NCBI GenBank assembly: GCA_023955335.1
Contig: JAGSGF010000007.1
Coordinates: 1-64,000, forward strand
Length of the DNA: 64,000 bases
Reading direction: 5' to 3'
DNA from: Yoonia sp.
GTDB lineage: Bacteria; Pseudomonadota; Alphaproteobacteria; Rhodobacterales; Rhodobacteraceae
Notes under the pieces: generated by a model
Databases searched by the model: none
What the model saw: only the letters and a program-made list of their open reading frames with translations
What the model was told of the DNA's origin: nothing
Translations under genes and position numbers: made by a program
Part shown: piece after piece, positions 45,860 to 54,782 of the stretch
Position numbering within the stretch: the stretch's first letter is position 1
Layout: every line of letters starts with the position of its first letter

Positions 45860-45883
45860 TTGTGTTCGAATGTCGCGGTTAGG

Positions 45884-46093
45884 TCACCGTGTCCAATGCG
45901 CTGGAGCATCCCAAACGGGCCGTGCAGCCTCTGTGGCGGCTTGTGCGGCGCTAATCCCGATGTCGCAAAGCTGCTGCGCGTCCAGTCTGGCCAGATCGCG
46001 CCGCTGCCGTCCAAGGGCGCGCCACGCGGACAAACGTGTCCAAAGGTTAGAGCGGGGGCGTGGGGTGCAGATGTTCAGGCTTAGGTCTGACAT
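45884..46093 (-). CDS. DUF1127 small protein
   Basis: A 69-residue basic protein with the DUF1127 signature RQRRDLARLDAQQLCDIGIS, found in many Alphaproteobacteria, where members affect RNA turnover or phosphate and carbon metabolism. AAAGGA precedes the ATG at good distance. It diverges from the LysR gene over a shared 115-base region that contains an inverted repeat, so control by that regulator is possible. Confidence 0.85.
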   Translation of the reverse strand: MSDLSLNICTPRPRSNLWTRLSAWRALGRQRRDLARLDAQQLCDIGISAAQAATEAARPVWDAPAHWTR

Positions 46094-46138
46094 ATCATGT
46101 CCTTTCGTGATGCTATTTCTGATTCATATTTGAATGCT

Positions 46139-46196
46139 TGATGTATTGCGTCTTTCGACATATAAGTGAAACGAATATTTGTTGGGCGATACATCA
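46139..46196. promoter_or_regulatory. Inverted repeat in the LysR/DUF1127 divergent promoter region
   Basis: TGATGTATTG at 46139 and CGATACATCA ending at 46196 pair at nine of ten positions, 38 bases apart. Paired half-sites in a divergent region next to a LysR gene suggest an operator. Confidence 0.4.
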
Positions 46197-46207
46197 GGAT
46201 AATTGAT

Positions 46208-47086
46208 ATGGCGCGAAATCTGGATTTAACGGCCCTGCGGTCCTTTGTGGCAGTGGCGGACGCGGGTGGGGTCACACGGGCGGCGGGGTTTCTGAACTTG
46301 ACGCAATCTGCGGTCTCTATGCAGCTCAAGCGATTGGAAGAGGGGCTTGGCGTTGCGTTGCTAGACAGGTCTGCCCGTACCATTGCGTTGACCCCAATGG
46401 GCGAACAATTGTTAAGCTATGCCCGCCGGATGCTAGAGCTGAACGACGAAATCTATGGCCGCATGACATCAACCGATTATGAAGGCGAGATCACGGTTGG
46501 CGTCCCGCATGACATTATCTACCCCGCAATTCCGCTCGTATTGCAGCGCTTTGCCCAAGCTTACCCACGTTTGCGGATTAAGCTGTTATCGTCCAACACC
46601 AACCAACTTAAGGCGCAACATGCGCGCGGCGATGTGGATTTGATCCTGACGACTGAACCCGAAGGCACGCCCGGGCATCAGACCCTGACAACACGCAAGA
46701 TGATCTGGATAGGTGCACCAAACGGGCAGGCGGGGCGGGCGCGTCCGTTGCGGCTCGCGTTTTCAAGCGTATGTCTATTTCGGACCATCGCACAGCGCAG
46801 CTTGGACGCCGCAGGTATTTCTTGGGAAATGGCGATCGAAGGCGACGGGCAAACCGCGATTGAGGCGACGGTCAGCGCGGATTTGGCTGTGCACGCAAGC
46901 CTTGAGGGGACCGCGCCCAGCTTTCTGTCGCGGATTGATGCCAGCGCTGGATTGCCGCCTTTGGGCGAGATGGAGATCAATCTTTACCGTGGTGATGCGG
47001 GCGCGGGCCCCGCGTTGGATGATCTGGTCGGGATGATTACATCTGCATACCGCATGGGTCGCTTGCCGCAGGTTGTGTCCGCCTGA
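46208..47086 (+). CDS. LysR-family transcriptional regulator
   Basis: A 292-residue regulator. The winged helix-turn-helix covers residues 1-65 (DLTALRSFVAVADAGGVTRA, then LTQSAVSMQLKRLEE). The effector domain follows and contains GEITVGVPHDIIYPAIP. I start at MARNLDLTAL, with AGGATA in front. It diverges from DUF1127 and is followed, convergent, by a quinone oxidoreductase gene eight bases away. Its effector is unknown. Confidence 0.92.
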   Translation: MARNLDLTALRSFVAVADAGGVTRAAGFLNLTQSAVSMQLKRLEEGLGVALLDRSARTIALTPMGEQLLSYARRMLELNDEIYGRMTSTDYEGEITVGVPHDIIYPAIPLVLQRFAQAYPRLRIKLLSSNTNQLKAQHARGDVDLILTTEPEGTPGHQTLTTRKMIWIGAPNGQAGRARPLRLAFSSVCLFRTIAQRSLDAAGISWEMAIEGDGQTAIEATVSADLAVHASLEGTAPSFLSRIDASAGLPPLGEMEINLYRGDAGAGPALDDLVGMITSAYRMGRLPQVVSA

Positions 47087-47093
47087 TCCCGGC

Positions 47094-48065
47094 TTACGGC
47101 GACGCCCGCATTGTCACCACGACCTTGCCCGTGGACTTGCGCGAGCGGAGCAATTCGAGCGCTTCATGTGCATGGGCTAGCGGTAAAACGTGGCTGACGT
47201 GCGGCTTTAATTGGCCCGCAGTGAACATGTCCATCAGCGTGTTAATGCTGTTCATCACGGTCTGCGGCGCAAACTTCAGGTATCCGCCCCAGTAGAACCC
47301 GAGCACGTCGATGTTTTTGACCAAGATGATATTTGCAGGCACTGGAGGTACGTCTCCGCTGGCAAACCCGATGACGATCATGCGCGCCTTTGGATTGCAG
47401 GCCCGCATCGCTGATTTGAACCCGTCACCGCCCACCGGATCGTAGACCACATCAGCCCCACCCAGCGCCTTTACTGCGTCGGTGAAATCACCCTGCGTGC
47501 TGTCAATCACGTGATCTGCCCCTGCCTCGCGTGCAACCGCAAGCTTATCTGCGCCGCGCGCAACTGCGATGACTTTTGCGCCTAAGGCCTTACCGATTTC
47601 GACAGCAGTAAGCCCGACGCCGCCAGCAGCGCCCAAAACCAAGAGCGTTTCGCCCTTTTGCAAACGCGCCCGATCCGTCAACGCCAAATGGGATGTACCG
47701 TAGGCCACATAAAACCCTGCGGCGACGTCAGAGGGCATATCATCGGGAACTGGCAAGCAGTTTGCCGCTGGAAAAACACCAAATTCGGCCAATCCGCCAG
47801 ATCCTCCAAACACCGCGACACGGGTCCCTATGGCTGGTGTATCGACGCCGTCGCCAAGGGATACGACTGTGCCACAAACCTCCATCCCCAATGAAAACGG
47901 GGGCTTGGGCGTATCTTGATAGGTGCCTTTCGCCATTAAAAGATCGGCAAAGTTTAACCCGCATGCGTCGATTTTCAATAGAACCTCACCTTTAGCCGGT
48001 GTCGGTTGGTCTATGGTGGCAAGCTGTGCACCGTCTGCAAAATTATCTACCTGAAATGCGCGCAC
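47094..48065 (-). CDS. NADPH:quinone oxidoreductase family protein (zinc-independent MDR)
   Basis: A 323-residue medium-chain reductase without zinc ligands. The substrate domain starts MRAFQVDNFADG and has CGLNFADLLMAKG and GMEVCGTV. The Rossmann motif is VLGAAGGVGLTAVEIGKALG. It probably reduces quinones or reactive enones with NADPH. I start at GTG (48065) because AGAGG lies six bases before it; the longer frame would use a TTG six codons upstream, which overlaps that ribosome-binding site. Confidence 0.9.
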   Translation of the reverse strand: MRAFQVDNFADGAQLATIDQPTPAKGEVLLKIDACGLNFADLLMAKGTYQDTPKPPFSLGMEVCGTVVSLGDGVDTPAIGTRVAVFGGSGGLAEFGVFPAANCLPVPDDMPSDVAAGFYVAYGTSHLALTDRARLQKGETLLVLGAAGGVGLTAVEIGKALGAKVIAVARGADKLAVAREAGADHVIDSTQGDFTDAVKALGGADVVYDPVGGDGFKSAMRACNPKARMIVIGFASGDVPPVPANIILVKNIDVLGFYWGGYLKFAPQTVMNSINTLMDMFTAGQLKPHVSHVLPLAHAHEALELLRSRKSTGKVVVTMRASP

Positions 48066-48180
48066 GTGATGCCTCTCTGCCAATTGCTTGACGTTTTCGA
48101 TTGCGTTTTAGCTATTTTACTGGCCCGATCTTGAACAATTGTCGACCAAAATCTGTTTCGTAAGTAAGAAATTAGCTTTT

Positions 48181-48202
48181 TACCTGTCTTTAAGGTCAGG
48201 TA
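48181..48202. repeat. Small inverted repeat upstream of the XRE gene
   Basis: TACCTG and CAGGTA, ten bases apart, in the 264-base gap between the quinone oxidoreductase and XRE genes. The rest of that gap shows nothing recognisable. Confidence 0.3.
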
Positions 48203-48329
48203 GGGCGCTGCAACCGTTGCGTGTTTTGGCGCCGGGGTGGCACACAGAATGATACCGAGGCGCTCGCTCATTTGATTTGCGATTTGTTGCTTCACCAGAA
48301 ATTGAAATATTGAAGTTAGGAATAGATCT

Positions 48330-48707
48330 ATGAAGCATCCTGTTGACGTCCATGTCGGTAAACGAATTCGCCAGCGCCGCTGGATGAATGGCACCACCCA
48401 ACAACAGTTGGCAGAGGCTGTTGGGATCAAGTTCCAGCAAATCCAGAAATATGAAACAGGCATGAACCGCGTAAGTGCATCCCGTCTTTGGGACATTGCG
48501 AATGTGTTGACCGTGCCTGTGTCCTTCTTTTTTGAGGGTTTGGACGACTCCGCCGCCCAAGCCAGCACAGGCGACGTGCCAAGCGATGTCTTGACAGACA
48601 AGGAAGCGTTGGAGCTGTTGCGGTCGTATTATGCCATTCCAGAAAACCAACGTCGTCGTTTATTCGATTTGGCCCGCGTTCTGAGCGAAGCCCCGAAGGC
48701 TGCTTGA
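48330..48707 (+). CDS. XRE-family transcriptional regulator
   Basis: A 125-residue DNA-binding protein. The Cro/CI-type helix-turn-helix spans residues 10-65 (GTTQQQLAEAVGIKFQQIQK, then MNRVSASRLWDIANVLTVPV). The C-terminal part (TDKEALELLRSYYAIPENQR) is conserved in the widespread alphaproteobacterial group of short XRE proteins. The inositol-monophosphatase-like gene lies 60 bases downstream in the same direction, a common pairing in Rhodobacteraceae. Confidence 0.9.
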   Translation: MKHPVDVHVGKRIRQRRWMNGTTQQQLAEAVGIKFQQIQKYETGMNRVSASRLWDIANVLTVPVSFFFEGLDDSAAQASTGDVPSDVLTDKEALELLRSYYAIPENQRRRLFDLARVLSEAPKAA

Positions 48708-48767
48708 CCAGCGAGGCATCTCCGCGGTACCGATTGCCGATCAATAATAAGCAATCGGGGACGCGAG

Positions 48768-49586
48768 ATGCTCTCAATAGATAAAGCCACGCAGGAAGAT
48801 ATTGTACGCGTCGCGCATTTGCTTGCAGATACCGCGCGCGTTCAAACTCTACGTCTGTTTCGCGTCCCTGGTCTTGTTGCAGACAACAAATCCAAGGCAG
48901 ACACCGCTTTTGATCCGGTCACAGAAGCGGACCGCGCGGCAGAAGCTGCGATGCGCGCAATCCTAGAGGTTGAGCGCCCGGATGATGGTATTTTGGGCGA
49001 AGAGATGGGCACCAAGGCTGGGACCTCTGGCCTGACGTGGGTGCTTGACCCGATTGACGGCACGCGTGGTTATATTAGCGGAACACCGACATGGGGTGTT
49101 CTGATCGCCGTGTCAAATGCTGCTGGTCCGCAATTTGGCATCATAGACCAGCCCTATATTGGCGAGCGCTTTGTCGGGGGATTTGGCCACGCCACGTTGA
49201 CTGGCCCGCACGGCACAACCCCCTTGGTCACCCGTACCCGTACCCAGTTCCCCGATGCGATCTTGCTCTCCACGTTCCCCGAAGTGGGCACGCCGTTAGA
49301 GCGTCGCGCGTTTGAAGCCGTGTCCAAGGCCGTGAAGCTGACCCGTTATGGTATGGACTGTTACGGCTATGCATTGCTGGCTGCAGGGCAGGTCGATTTG
49401 GTGATCGAGGCTGATTTACAACCTTACGATATCCACGCTCCGATTGCCGTAATCAAAGCCGCCGGAGGCATTGTATCAAACTGGCAGGGCGGAGCTGCGC
49501 ATTTGGGAGGTCGCATTATTGCGGCGGCAAACGCGGATGTGCACTCGGTCGCATTGGCTGCATTACAAGAAATCATTGATGGCTGA
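48768..49586 (+). CDS. Inositol monophosphatase family protein (histidinol-phosphatase-like)
   Basis: A 272-residue Mg-dependent phosphatase. Metal ligands are in GEEMG and DPIDGTRGY, and the C-terminal Asp is in PYDIHAPIAVIKAAGG. The sequence matches the HisN-type subgroup that removes phosphate from histidinol phosphate in Alphaproteobacteria, but sugar- or inositol-phosphate activity is possible. Its last eight bases overlap the start of the amidohydrolase gene (ATGGCTGA). Confidence 0.87.
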   Translation: MLSIDKATQEDIVRVAHLLADTARVQTLRLFRVPGLVADNKSKADTAFDPVTEADRAAEAAMRAILEVERPDDGILGEEMGTKAGTSGLTWVLDPIDGTRGYISGTPTWGVLIAVSNAAGPQFGIIDQPYIGERFVGGFGHATLTGPHGTTPLVTRTRTQFPDAILLSTFPEVGTPLERRAFEAVSKAVKLTRYGMDCYGYALLAAGQVDLVIEADLQPYDIHAPIAVIKAAGGIVSNWQGGAAHLGGRIIAAANADVHSVALAALQEIIDG

Positions 49587-50919
49587 CGTCATTTTGCGCG
49601 GTGCGGATGTTGTTTTGACGATGGATGATGCGCGCAGTCGCCTGCGCGGCGTTGATATTCATCTGTCTGGCGGTGTCATTGCGGCGATCGGTGCTGATCT
49701 GGCCGTTGAAGGTGCCGAAATTGTCCATGTTGCGGGCTGTGTCGTCACCCCCGGGTTGGTCAATACCCACCATCATCTATACCAAACACTGACCAAGGCT
49801 GTGCCGGGTGGCCAAGATGCGCTGCTGTTTGGCTGGCTGCAAACGCTCTACCCGATCTGGTCCCGATTTGGCCCCGAAGAGATGTATATTTCTGCCCAAG
49901 CCGGCTTGGCGGAGCTTGCTTTATCGGGCTGCACGATGACGTCGGATCATCTGTATTTATATCCAAACGGGTCCCGCTTGGATGATACCATCGCTGCCGC
50001 ATCCGAGGTTGGATTGCGGTTTCACCCCACGCGCGGCGCCATGAGCATCGGGATCAGCGATGGCGGTTTGCCACCAGATTCGCTGGTCGAAGCAGAGCCC
50101 GCCATTCTTGACGACTGCATTCGGGTCATTGATGCGTTTCATGACCCAAAAGAGGGCGCAATGGTCCGTGTCGGCGTTGCCCCGTGCTCTCCGTTTTCCG
50201 TTAGCCGTGATTTGATGCGCGATGCCGCCATATTGGCCCGTGACAAAGGTGTCATGATGCATACCCATCTGGCCGAGAACGACGAAGATATTGCGTATTC
50301 CTTGGAAAAATTTGGCTGCAGGCCCGGTCAATATGCCGAGGATTTAGGCTGGACTGGTGATGACGTTTGGCATGCCCATTGCGTCAAGCTTGATGGCCAA
50401 GAAATTGATCTATTTGCAAAATCAGGCACAGGCGTCGCCCATCGTCCGTGTTCGAATTGCCGCCTTGGGTCAGGGATCGCGCCTGTCCGCCAGATGCGCG
50501 ATGCTGGCGTTAAGGTTGGCCTTGGGGTTGATGGATCTGCCAGCAATGATACTGGCAACCTGATGGGCGAGGCCCGCCAGACCATGCTGTTACAGCGTGT
50601 TCAAAATGGCGCGGATGCCATGTCCGCAGATGAGGCGCTTTTTATTGCCACCCGCGGCGGAGCTCAGGTGCTTGGACGGGCGGATTGTGGCCAGATTGCC
50701 GTCGGTCAGCGCGCAGACATTGCGATCTGGGACGTCACAGGTATAGAATCAGCCGGAAGCTGGGATGCCGCTGCATTGGTGTTGGCGGGCCCTAACAAAG
50801 TGCGTGATCTGTTTGTTGAAGGCCGCCGCGTTGTCGCAGGCGGTCGCATGATGACAGTCGACTTGGGCGCGGTCATTGGCCGCCAAAACACATTGGCCAA
50901 AAAGTTGGCGTTAGGATAA
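49579..50919 (+). CDS. Probable 8-oxoguanine deaminase (amidohydrolase family)
   Basis: A 446-residue metal-dependent amidohydrolase. The metal ligands are in TPGLVNTHHHLYQ, MMHTHLAENDED, WHAHCVKLDGQE and GVDGSASND. The segment DALLFGWLQTLYPIWSRFGPE and the SNCRLGSG motif match the 8-oxoguanine deaminases of the AtzB-like group, which convert 8-oxoguanine to urate. Hydroxyatrazine-type activity is an alternative. It starts at MADVILRGAD, overlapping the phosphatase gene. A guanine deaminase gene lies 460 bases after it on the opposite strand, which supports a purine role. Confidence 0.83.
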   Translation: MADVILRGADVVLTMDDARSRLRGVDIHLSGGVIAAIGADLAVEGAEIVHVAGCVVTPGLVNTHHHLYQTLTKAVPGGQDALLFGWLQTLYPIWSRFGPEEMYISAQAGLAELALSGCTMTSDHLYLYPNGSRLDDTIAAASEVGLRFHPTRGAMSIGISDGGLPPDSLVEAEPAILDDCIRVIDAFHDPKEGAMVRVGVAPCSPFSVSRDLMRDAAILARDKGVMMHTHLAENDEDIAYSLEKFGCRPGQYAEDLGWTGDDVWHAHCVKLDGQEIDLFAKSGTGVAHRPCSNCRLGSGIAPVRQMRDAGVKVGLGVDGSASNDTGNLMGEARQTMLLQRVQNGADAMSADEALFIATRGGAQVLGRADCGQIAVGQRADIAIWDVTGIESAGSWDAAALVLAGPNKVRDLFVEGRRVVAGGRMMTVDLGAVIGRQNTLAKKLALG

Positions 50920-50922
50920 TTC

Positions 50923-51390
50923 ATGCGCGTACTTGCAATGATCTTGGGGCTCGCGGCCTGTGTGCCTATCCCTATCCCTATTCCGATGGTGACGGTATCA
51001 TCGTCGCAAGTGCGCACATTGGCTACAAGTCAGGCCGCTGATCCGGGCTTTGATGCCCAACTGCAAAATGTACGTGGCAAACCGATTGCCCATAATGCTC
51101 AATTGGCTGCCGTGGCCCGTGCCCATGCTGCCGATATGGCCGCGCGGGGCTACTTTTCGCATATGTCGCCCGAGGGGCGGGGCTCTGGTGCCCGTGCGGC
51201 TGCGGCGGGTGTTCCGTCCTGCGGCATCGGGGAAAACATTGCGCAAGGGCAGACGTCTTCTGCTGAAGTATTTGCGGGCTGGATGGGATCAAGCGGTCAT
51301 CGCCGCAACATGATAAACCCCCGCATGGCGAGCTACGGCCTTGGCCGTTCAGGGGATACTTGGGTGTTGATGCTGTATCAACCCTGCTGA
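50923..51390 (+). CDS. CAP-domain (SCP/PR1-like) lipoprotein
   Basis: A 155-residue protein with a lipoprotein signal (LGLAAC) followed by an unusual PIPIPIPM repeat. The CAP domain follows: ARAHAADMAARGYFSHMSPE, GIGENIAQGQ, and GWMGSSGHRRNMINPRMASYG, with the conserved His and Glu residues of the cavity. Bacterial members are secreted and little understood. It starts four bases after the deaminase stop and overlaps the convergent guanine deaminase by 13 bases. Confidence 0.88.
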   Translation: MRVLAMILGLAACVPIPIPIPMVTVSSSQVRTLATSQAADPGFDAQLQNVRGKPIAHNAQLAAVARAHAADMAARGYFSHMSPEGRGSGARAAAAGVPSCGIGENIAQGQTSSAEVFAGWMGSSGHRRNMINPRMASYGLGRSGDTWVLMLYQPC

Positions 51391-52670
51391 CGCACGCCTG
51401 CAATCCAGACATCCCGAATGGCCCGATCATCGCCCATCATGATGGTGGGGAACAGCGCGTCCCAAACGTCTGTAGCCCGCGCGTGTCGCTGTGCGATTGC
51501 GGGGGTGGACGCAAGGTTTAGAACAGTGATGTCTGCAGCCGCCCCAGCGCCCAAATGTCCGATTTCTCCGGATTTGTGCAGGGCTGCTGCGGACCCTTCG
51601 GTCGCCATCCATATCAATTGTGCAGGATGCAACGCTGAGCCGCGCAGTTGTCCGATTTCATAAGCTGCAGCCATTGTTCGCAACATCGAAAACGACGATC
51701 CGCCGCCCGTGTCGGTGGCCAGTCCTGTGCGGATGCCCCGCGCCGCAAGCCCGAGCGTGTCGAACAATCCTGATCCGATGAACGTGTTGGATGTGGGGCA
51801 GTGGACAACGCCCGCGCCAACTTCGGACAGCCGGTCAATTTCGCGCGGTTCTAAGTGGATACAATGTCCGTAAATACCCTTTTTGCCCAACAACCCGTGG
51901 GTCTCGTAGGTATCCAAATAATCACGTGCGGTCGGGAACAAATCCCGCACCCATGCGATCTCGTCGTGCTGCTCAGAAAGATGCGTTTGCATCAGGCAGT
52001 CCGGGTTTTCGGCCCAAAGCGCGCCAAGCGCCGCCAGCTGATCTGGTGTCGAGGTCGGCGAAAACCGCGGCGTGATCGCGTAGGTCCCCCGCCCGACGCC
52101 GTGCCATTTTTCCAACAAGGCTTTGCTCTCGTCATAGGCCGATTGGGGCGTGTCGCGCAGGGTGTCTGGTGCGTTCCTGTCCATGCAGGTTTTGCCTGCG
52201 ACCACGGCCATGCCGCGTGTGGCGGCCGCGTCAAAAAACGCATCCACGCTGGTCGGGTGGATCGTGCAAAAACTGGTAAGCGATGTGGTGCCATGTGCGA
52301 TCGCCAAATCACAGGTCCTGCCTGCTATCTCGGCTGCATAATCTGCGTCACCAAACTGCGATTCTTCGGGGAAGGTATAGGTGTTGAGCCAATCAATTAG
52401 CTGCTTACCCCAGCTCGCGATCATCGCCGTTTGTGGGTAATGCATATGCGCATCGACAAAGCCCGCTGTGATCATGTCGGTCCCGTAATCGGTGACCTTG
52501 GCGTCAGGGTGGGCGGATTTCAACGTGCTTGCGTCATCGACCGCCATGATCTGGCCATCCACGACCAACACACCACCCGCAGTGTTTACATGTGCGCAGT
52601 CTTCCCATGCATCAACCAACGGCAGGCCTGTAAAACGCAGTGTCGTTCCCAATATAAGCTGTTTTGTCAT
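51378..52670 (-). CDS. guaD: Guanine deaminase
   Basis: A 430-residue zinc amidohydrolase that converts guanine to xanthine. Metal ligands lie in GFVDAHMHYPQ, MQTHLSEQHDE, YGHCIHLE and GLATDTGGGSS. The segment WLNTYTFPEESQFGDADYA is typical of GuaD. Together with the 8-oxoguanine deaminase it suggests salvage or breakdown of guanine-type purines toward urate. No xanthine dehydrogenase gene is in the window. Confidence 0.93.
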   Translation of the reverse strand: MTKQLILGTTLRFTGLPLVDAWEDCAHVNTAGGVLVVDGQIMAVDDASTLKSAHPDAKVTDYGTDMITAGFVDAHMHYPQTAMIASWGKQLIDWLNTYTFPEESQFGDADYAAEIAGRTCDLAIAHGTTSLTSFCTIHPTSVDAFFDAAATRGMAVVAGKTCMDRNAPDTLRDTPQSAYDESKALLEKWHGVGRGTYAITPRFSPTSTPDQLAALGALWAENPDCLMQTHLSEQHDEIAWVRDLFPTARDYLDTYETHGLLGKKGIYGHCIHLEPREIDRLSEVGAGVVHCPTSNTFIGSGLFDTLGLAARGIRTGLATDTGGGSSFSMLRTMAAAYEIGQLRGSALHPAQLIWMATEGSAAALHKSGEIGHLGAGAAADITVLNLASTPAIAQRHARATDVWDALFPTIMMGDDRAIRDVWIAGVRQQG

Positions 52671-52788
52671 CTTATCACCTTAGGCTGCGCAGCCGCGTGC
52701 TGCAAATCACCAGAAATTGGCTTACCCCCGCTTGTGCGATGTTCGCAAGCCGTTATGTTGCGCCAAGACATGCAAAGGATGCCCTGCA

Positions 52789-54165
52789 ATGACTGATGTA
52801 CCTGACAACATCGACGACGAGGCCTTTGGTGTCACAGACCGTCTGATCGCCGATGTTATGAGCGCGGTTGAGACGGGACAATCCATTTATGTCCAAGCCC
52901 TGCTTGATCCGCTGCACCCTGCCGATATTGCCCACCTGATTGAACAGATCGACAACCGTAAGCGCCGTGATCTGTTGAGCGTGTGGAAAGGGGGCATGGA
53001 CGGTGATGTCCTGTCCGAGCTGGATGAAAAGCTGCGTGAAGAGATCATCGAAAGCCTTGATGCGTCCGAATTTGCCGACGCGGTCCGCGAACTGGAAACT
53101 GATGACGTTGTTGATCTGGTTGAATATCTAGACGAGGAACAACAAGAGGCCGCACTGGATGCGCTGGATGCTGGCGACCGTGTCGCGGTTGAACAGGCGC
53201 TGTCCTACCCAGAGGAATCCGCTGGTCGTCATATGCAATCCGAGCTGGTCCGCGCGCCGGATCATTGGACCGTTGGCGAGGCGATTGATTATTTGCGGTC
53301 GGATGATATCGACCTGCCGGATCAGTTTTACCACGTGATCCTTGTTGATCCCCGCCTTAAGGCCGTGGGTTATGTCACGCTGGGGCGGTTGCTGTCATCG
53401 CGCCGCGATGTTGCGTTGTCGGAGATTGTCGAAGACACATTTCGCACCTTCCACGTCAATCAGGACGTCGAAGATGTCGCTCAAGCGATCAACCACTATC
53501 ACATGATCACCGCCCCCGTGGTCGATGACAACGACCGGATTGTCGGTGTGATCACCATCGATGATGCTATGGCGTTTCTGGAAGAAGAAGCTGAAGAAGA
53601 CATCTTGCGCCTTGCCGGTGTTGGCGAAGGGTCGCTGTCTGACCGCGTGATACAGACGACCCGCCAGCGGTTTCCGTGGTTGGCCGTGAACCTTGTGACT
53701 GCGATCTTTGCGTCGTTGGTGATTTCGATGTTTGAAGAAACGATCTCGGGCTTTGTTGCCTTGGCTGTCTTGATGCCCATCGTTGCATCCATGGGCGGGA
53801 ACGCGGGTACCCAGTCGTTGACGGTGGCCGTGCGCGCGATTGCGACCCGCGATTTGACCGGCTCAAACGTGTGGCGCGTTATTCGCCGTGAGGCCCTTGT
53901 TGGGTTTGTAAACGGTATGATCTTTGCCATCGTCATGGGTGTCGTAAGCGCTGTTTGGTTCGGGACTCCGATGCTTGGCGTCGTGATCGCTGTGGCGATG
54001 GTGATCAACATGGTTGTCGCCGGCCTTGCAGGCACGATGGTCCCGGTTCTGCTTGAAAGGGTCGGCGTTGACCCCGCACTGGCGTCAGGCGCATTTGTGA
54101 CCACCGTCACGGACGTCATAGGATTTTTCGCATTCTTGGGATTGGCATCAGTATGGATTCTTTAA
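52789..54165 (+). CDS. mgtE: Magnesium transporter MgtE
   Basis: A 458-residue channel: N-terminal helical domain (PLHPADIAHLIEQIDNRKR), two CBS domains (about residues 140-265, including HMITAPVVDDNDRIVGVI), a plug helix, and five membrane helices. The channel signature is MPIVASMGGNAGTQSLTVAVR, which holds the Mg site region. I start at MTDVPDNIDD after AAAGGA. No Mg riboswitch-like leader is apparent in the 118 bases upstream. The 5-FTHF cyclo-ligase gene overlaps its 3' end by 13 bases. Confidence 0.95.
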   Translation: MTDVPDNIDDEAFGVTDRLIADVMSAVETGQSIYVQALLDPLHPADIAHLIEQIDNRKRRDLLSVWKGGMDGDVLSELDEKLREEIIESLDASEFADAVRELETDDVVDLVEYLDEEQQEAALDALDAGDRVAVEQALSYPEESAGRHMQSELVRAPDHWTVGEAIDYLRSDDIDLPDQFYHVILVDPRLKAVGYVTLGRLLSSRRDVALSEIVEDTFRTFHVNQDVEDVAQAINHYHMITAPVVDDNDRIVGVITIDDAMAFLEEEAEEDILRLAGVGEGSLSDRVIQTTRQRFPWLAVNLVTAIFASLVISMFEETISGFVALAVLMPIVASMGGNAGTQSLTVAVRAIATRDLTGSNVWRVIRREALVGFVNGMIFAIVMGVVSAVWFGTPMLGVVIAVAMVINMVVAGLAGTMVPVLLERVGVDPALASGAFVTTVTDVIGFFAFLGLASVWIL

Positions 54166-54707
54166 CAGAACGCAAAAACGCAGCGCGCAAAGCGGCGTTT
54201 GCCCGCCGCAAAATCGCGCATGTCAGTGGGGTCGGCACGGCGGCGCATCTGAGCGCGTTTCTGGCAGGCCACCGCGGTGTACCGCTTGCGGGATACATGG
54301 CGATGCGCACCGAAATCGACCCGACACCCGCGATGGAAGAGGCGTCTGCGCACGGTCCCGTCGGTGTGCCTGTGATCCTTGGGGCAGGGCAGCCGCTCAA
54401 GTTCCGCCGATGGGAACCGGGGGTAGAGATGATTGCGGGTGAATTTGGCGCGTTGATCCCTGCAAAGGGTGATTGGATGACCCCTGAAATCGTCATCGTG
54501 CCTTTGGTTGCCTATGATTTAACGGGCGGGCGGCTTGGCTATGGCGGCGGGTTTTATGACCGTACCCTCGAAGGGCTGCGGGCGACCCAAGCCACGCTTG
54601 CCATCGGTTTTGCCTATGCGGACCAAGAGGCGGATAATCTTCCGTTAGAACCGACAGACCAGCCGCTTGATCTGATAATCACAGAGCTTGGCCAGACCAC
54701 GTTTTAA
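54153..54707 (+). CDS. 5-formyltetrahydrofolate cyclo-ligase
   Basis: A 184-residue ATP-dependent enzyme that converts 5-formyl-THF to 5,10-methenyl-THF. The ATP-site region with KNAARKAAFARRK is at the N-terminus, and the family signature LVAYDLTGGRLGYGGGFYDR lies near residue 120. 5-formyl-THF inhibits enzymes of glycine/serine C1 metabolism, so it fits with the gcv genes, though they are far apart. Its start lies inside the end of mgtE. Confidence 0.93.
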   Translation: MDSLTERKNAARKAAFARRKIAHVSGVGTAAHLSAFLAGHRGVPLAGYMAMRTEIDPTPAMEEASAHGPVGVPVILGAGQPLKFRRWEPGVEMIAGEFGALIPAKGDWMTPEIVIVPLVAYDLTGGRLGYGGGFYDRTLEGLRATQATLAIGFAYADQEADNLPLEPTDQPLDLIITELGQTTF

Positions 54708-54782
54708 AGGGCTTGTTCGACCAAGATCTGAAAACTCAAATTTCTAGTAGAAGAAATGCGCAGTTGCCCGTAACAGGGGCTT

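Noticed and set aside
50960-50990. CCTATC hexamer repeat (PIPIPIPM) in the CAP lipoprotein as a phase-variation site
   Set aside because: Only about two and a half units, and six-base slippage would not change the frame.
51855-52400. A 181-codon plus-strand frame opposite guaD
   Set aside because: Antisense to a well-conserved enzyme, with no recognisable domain.
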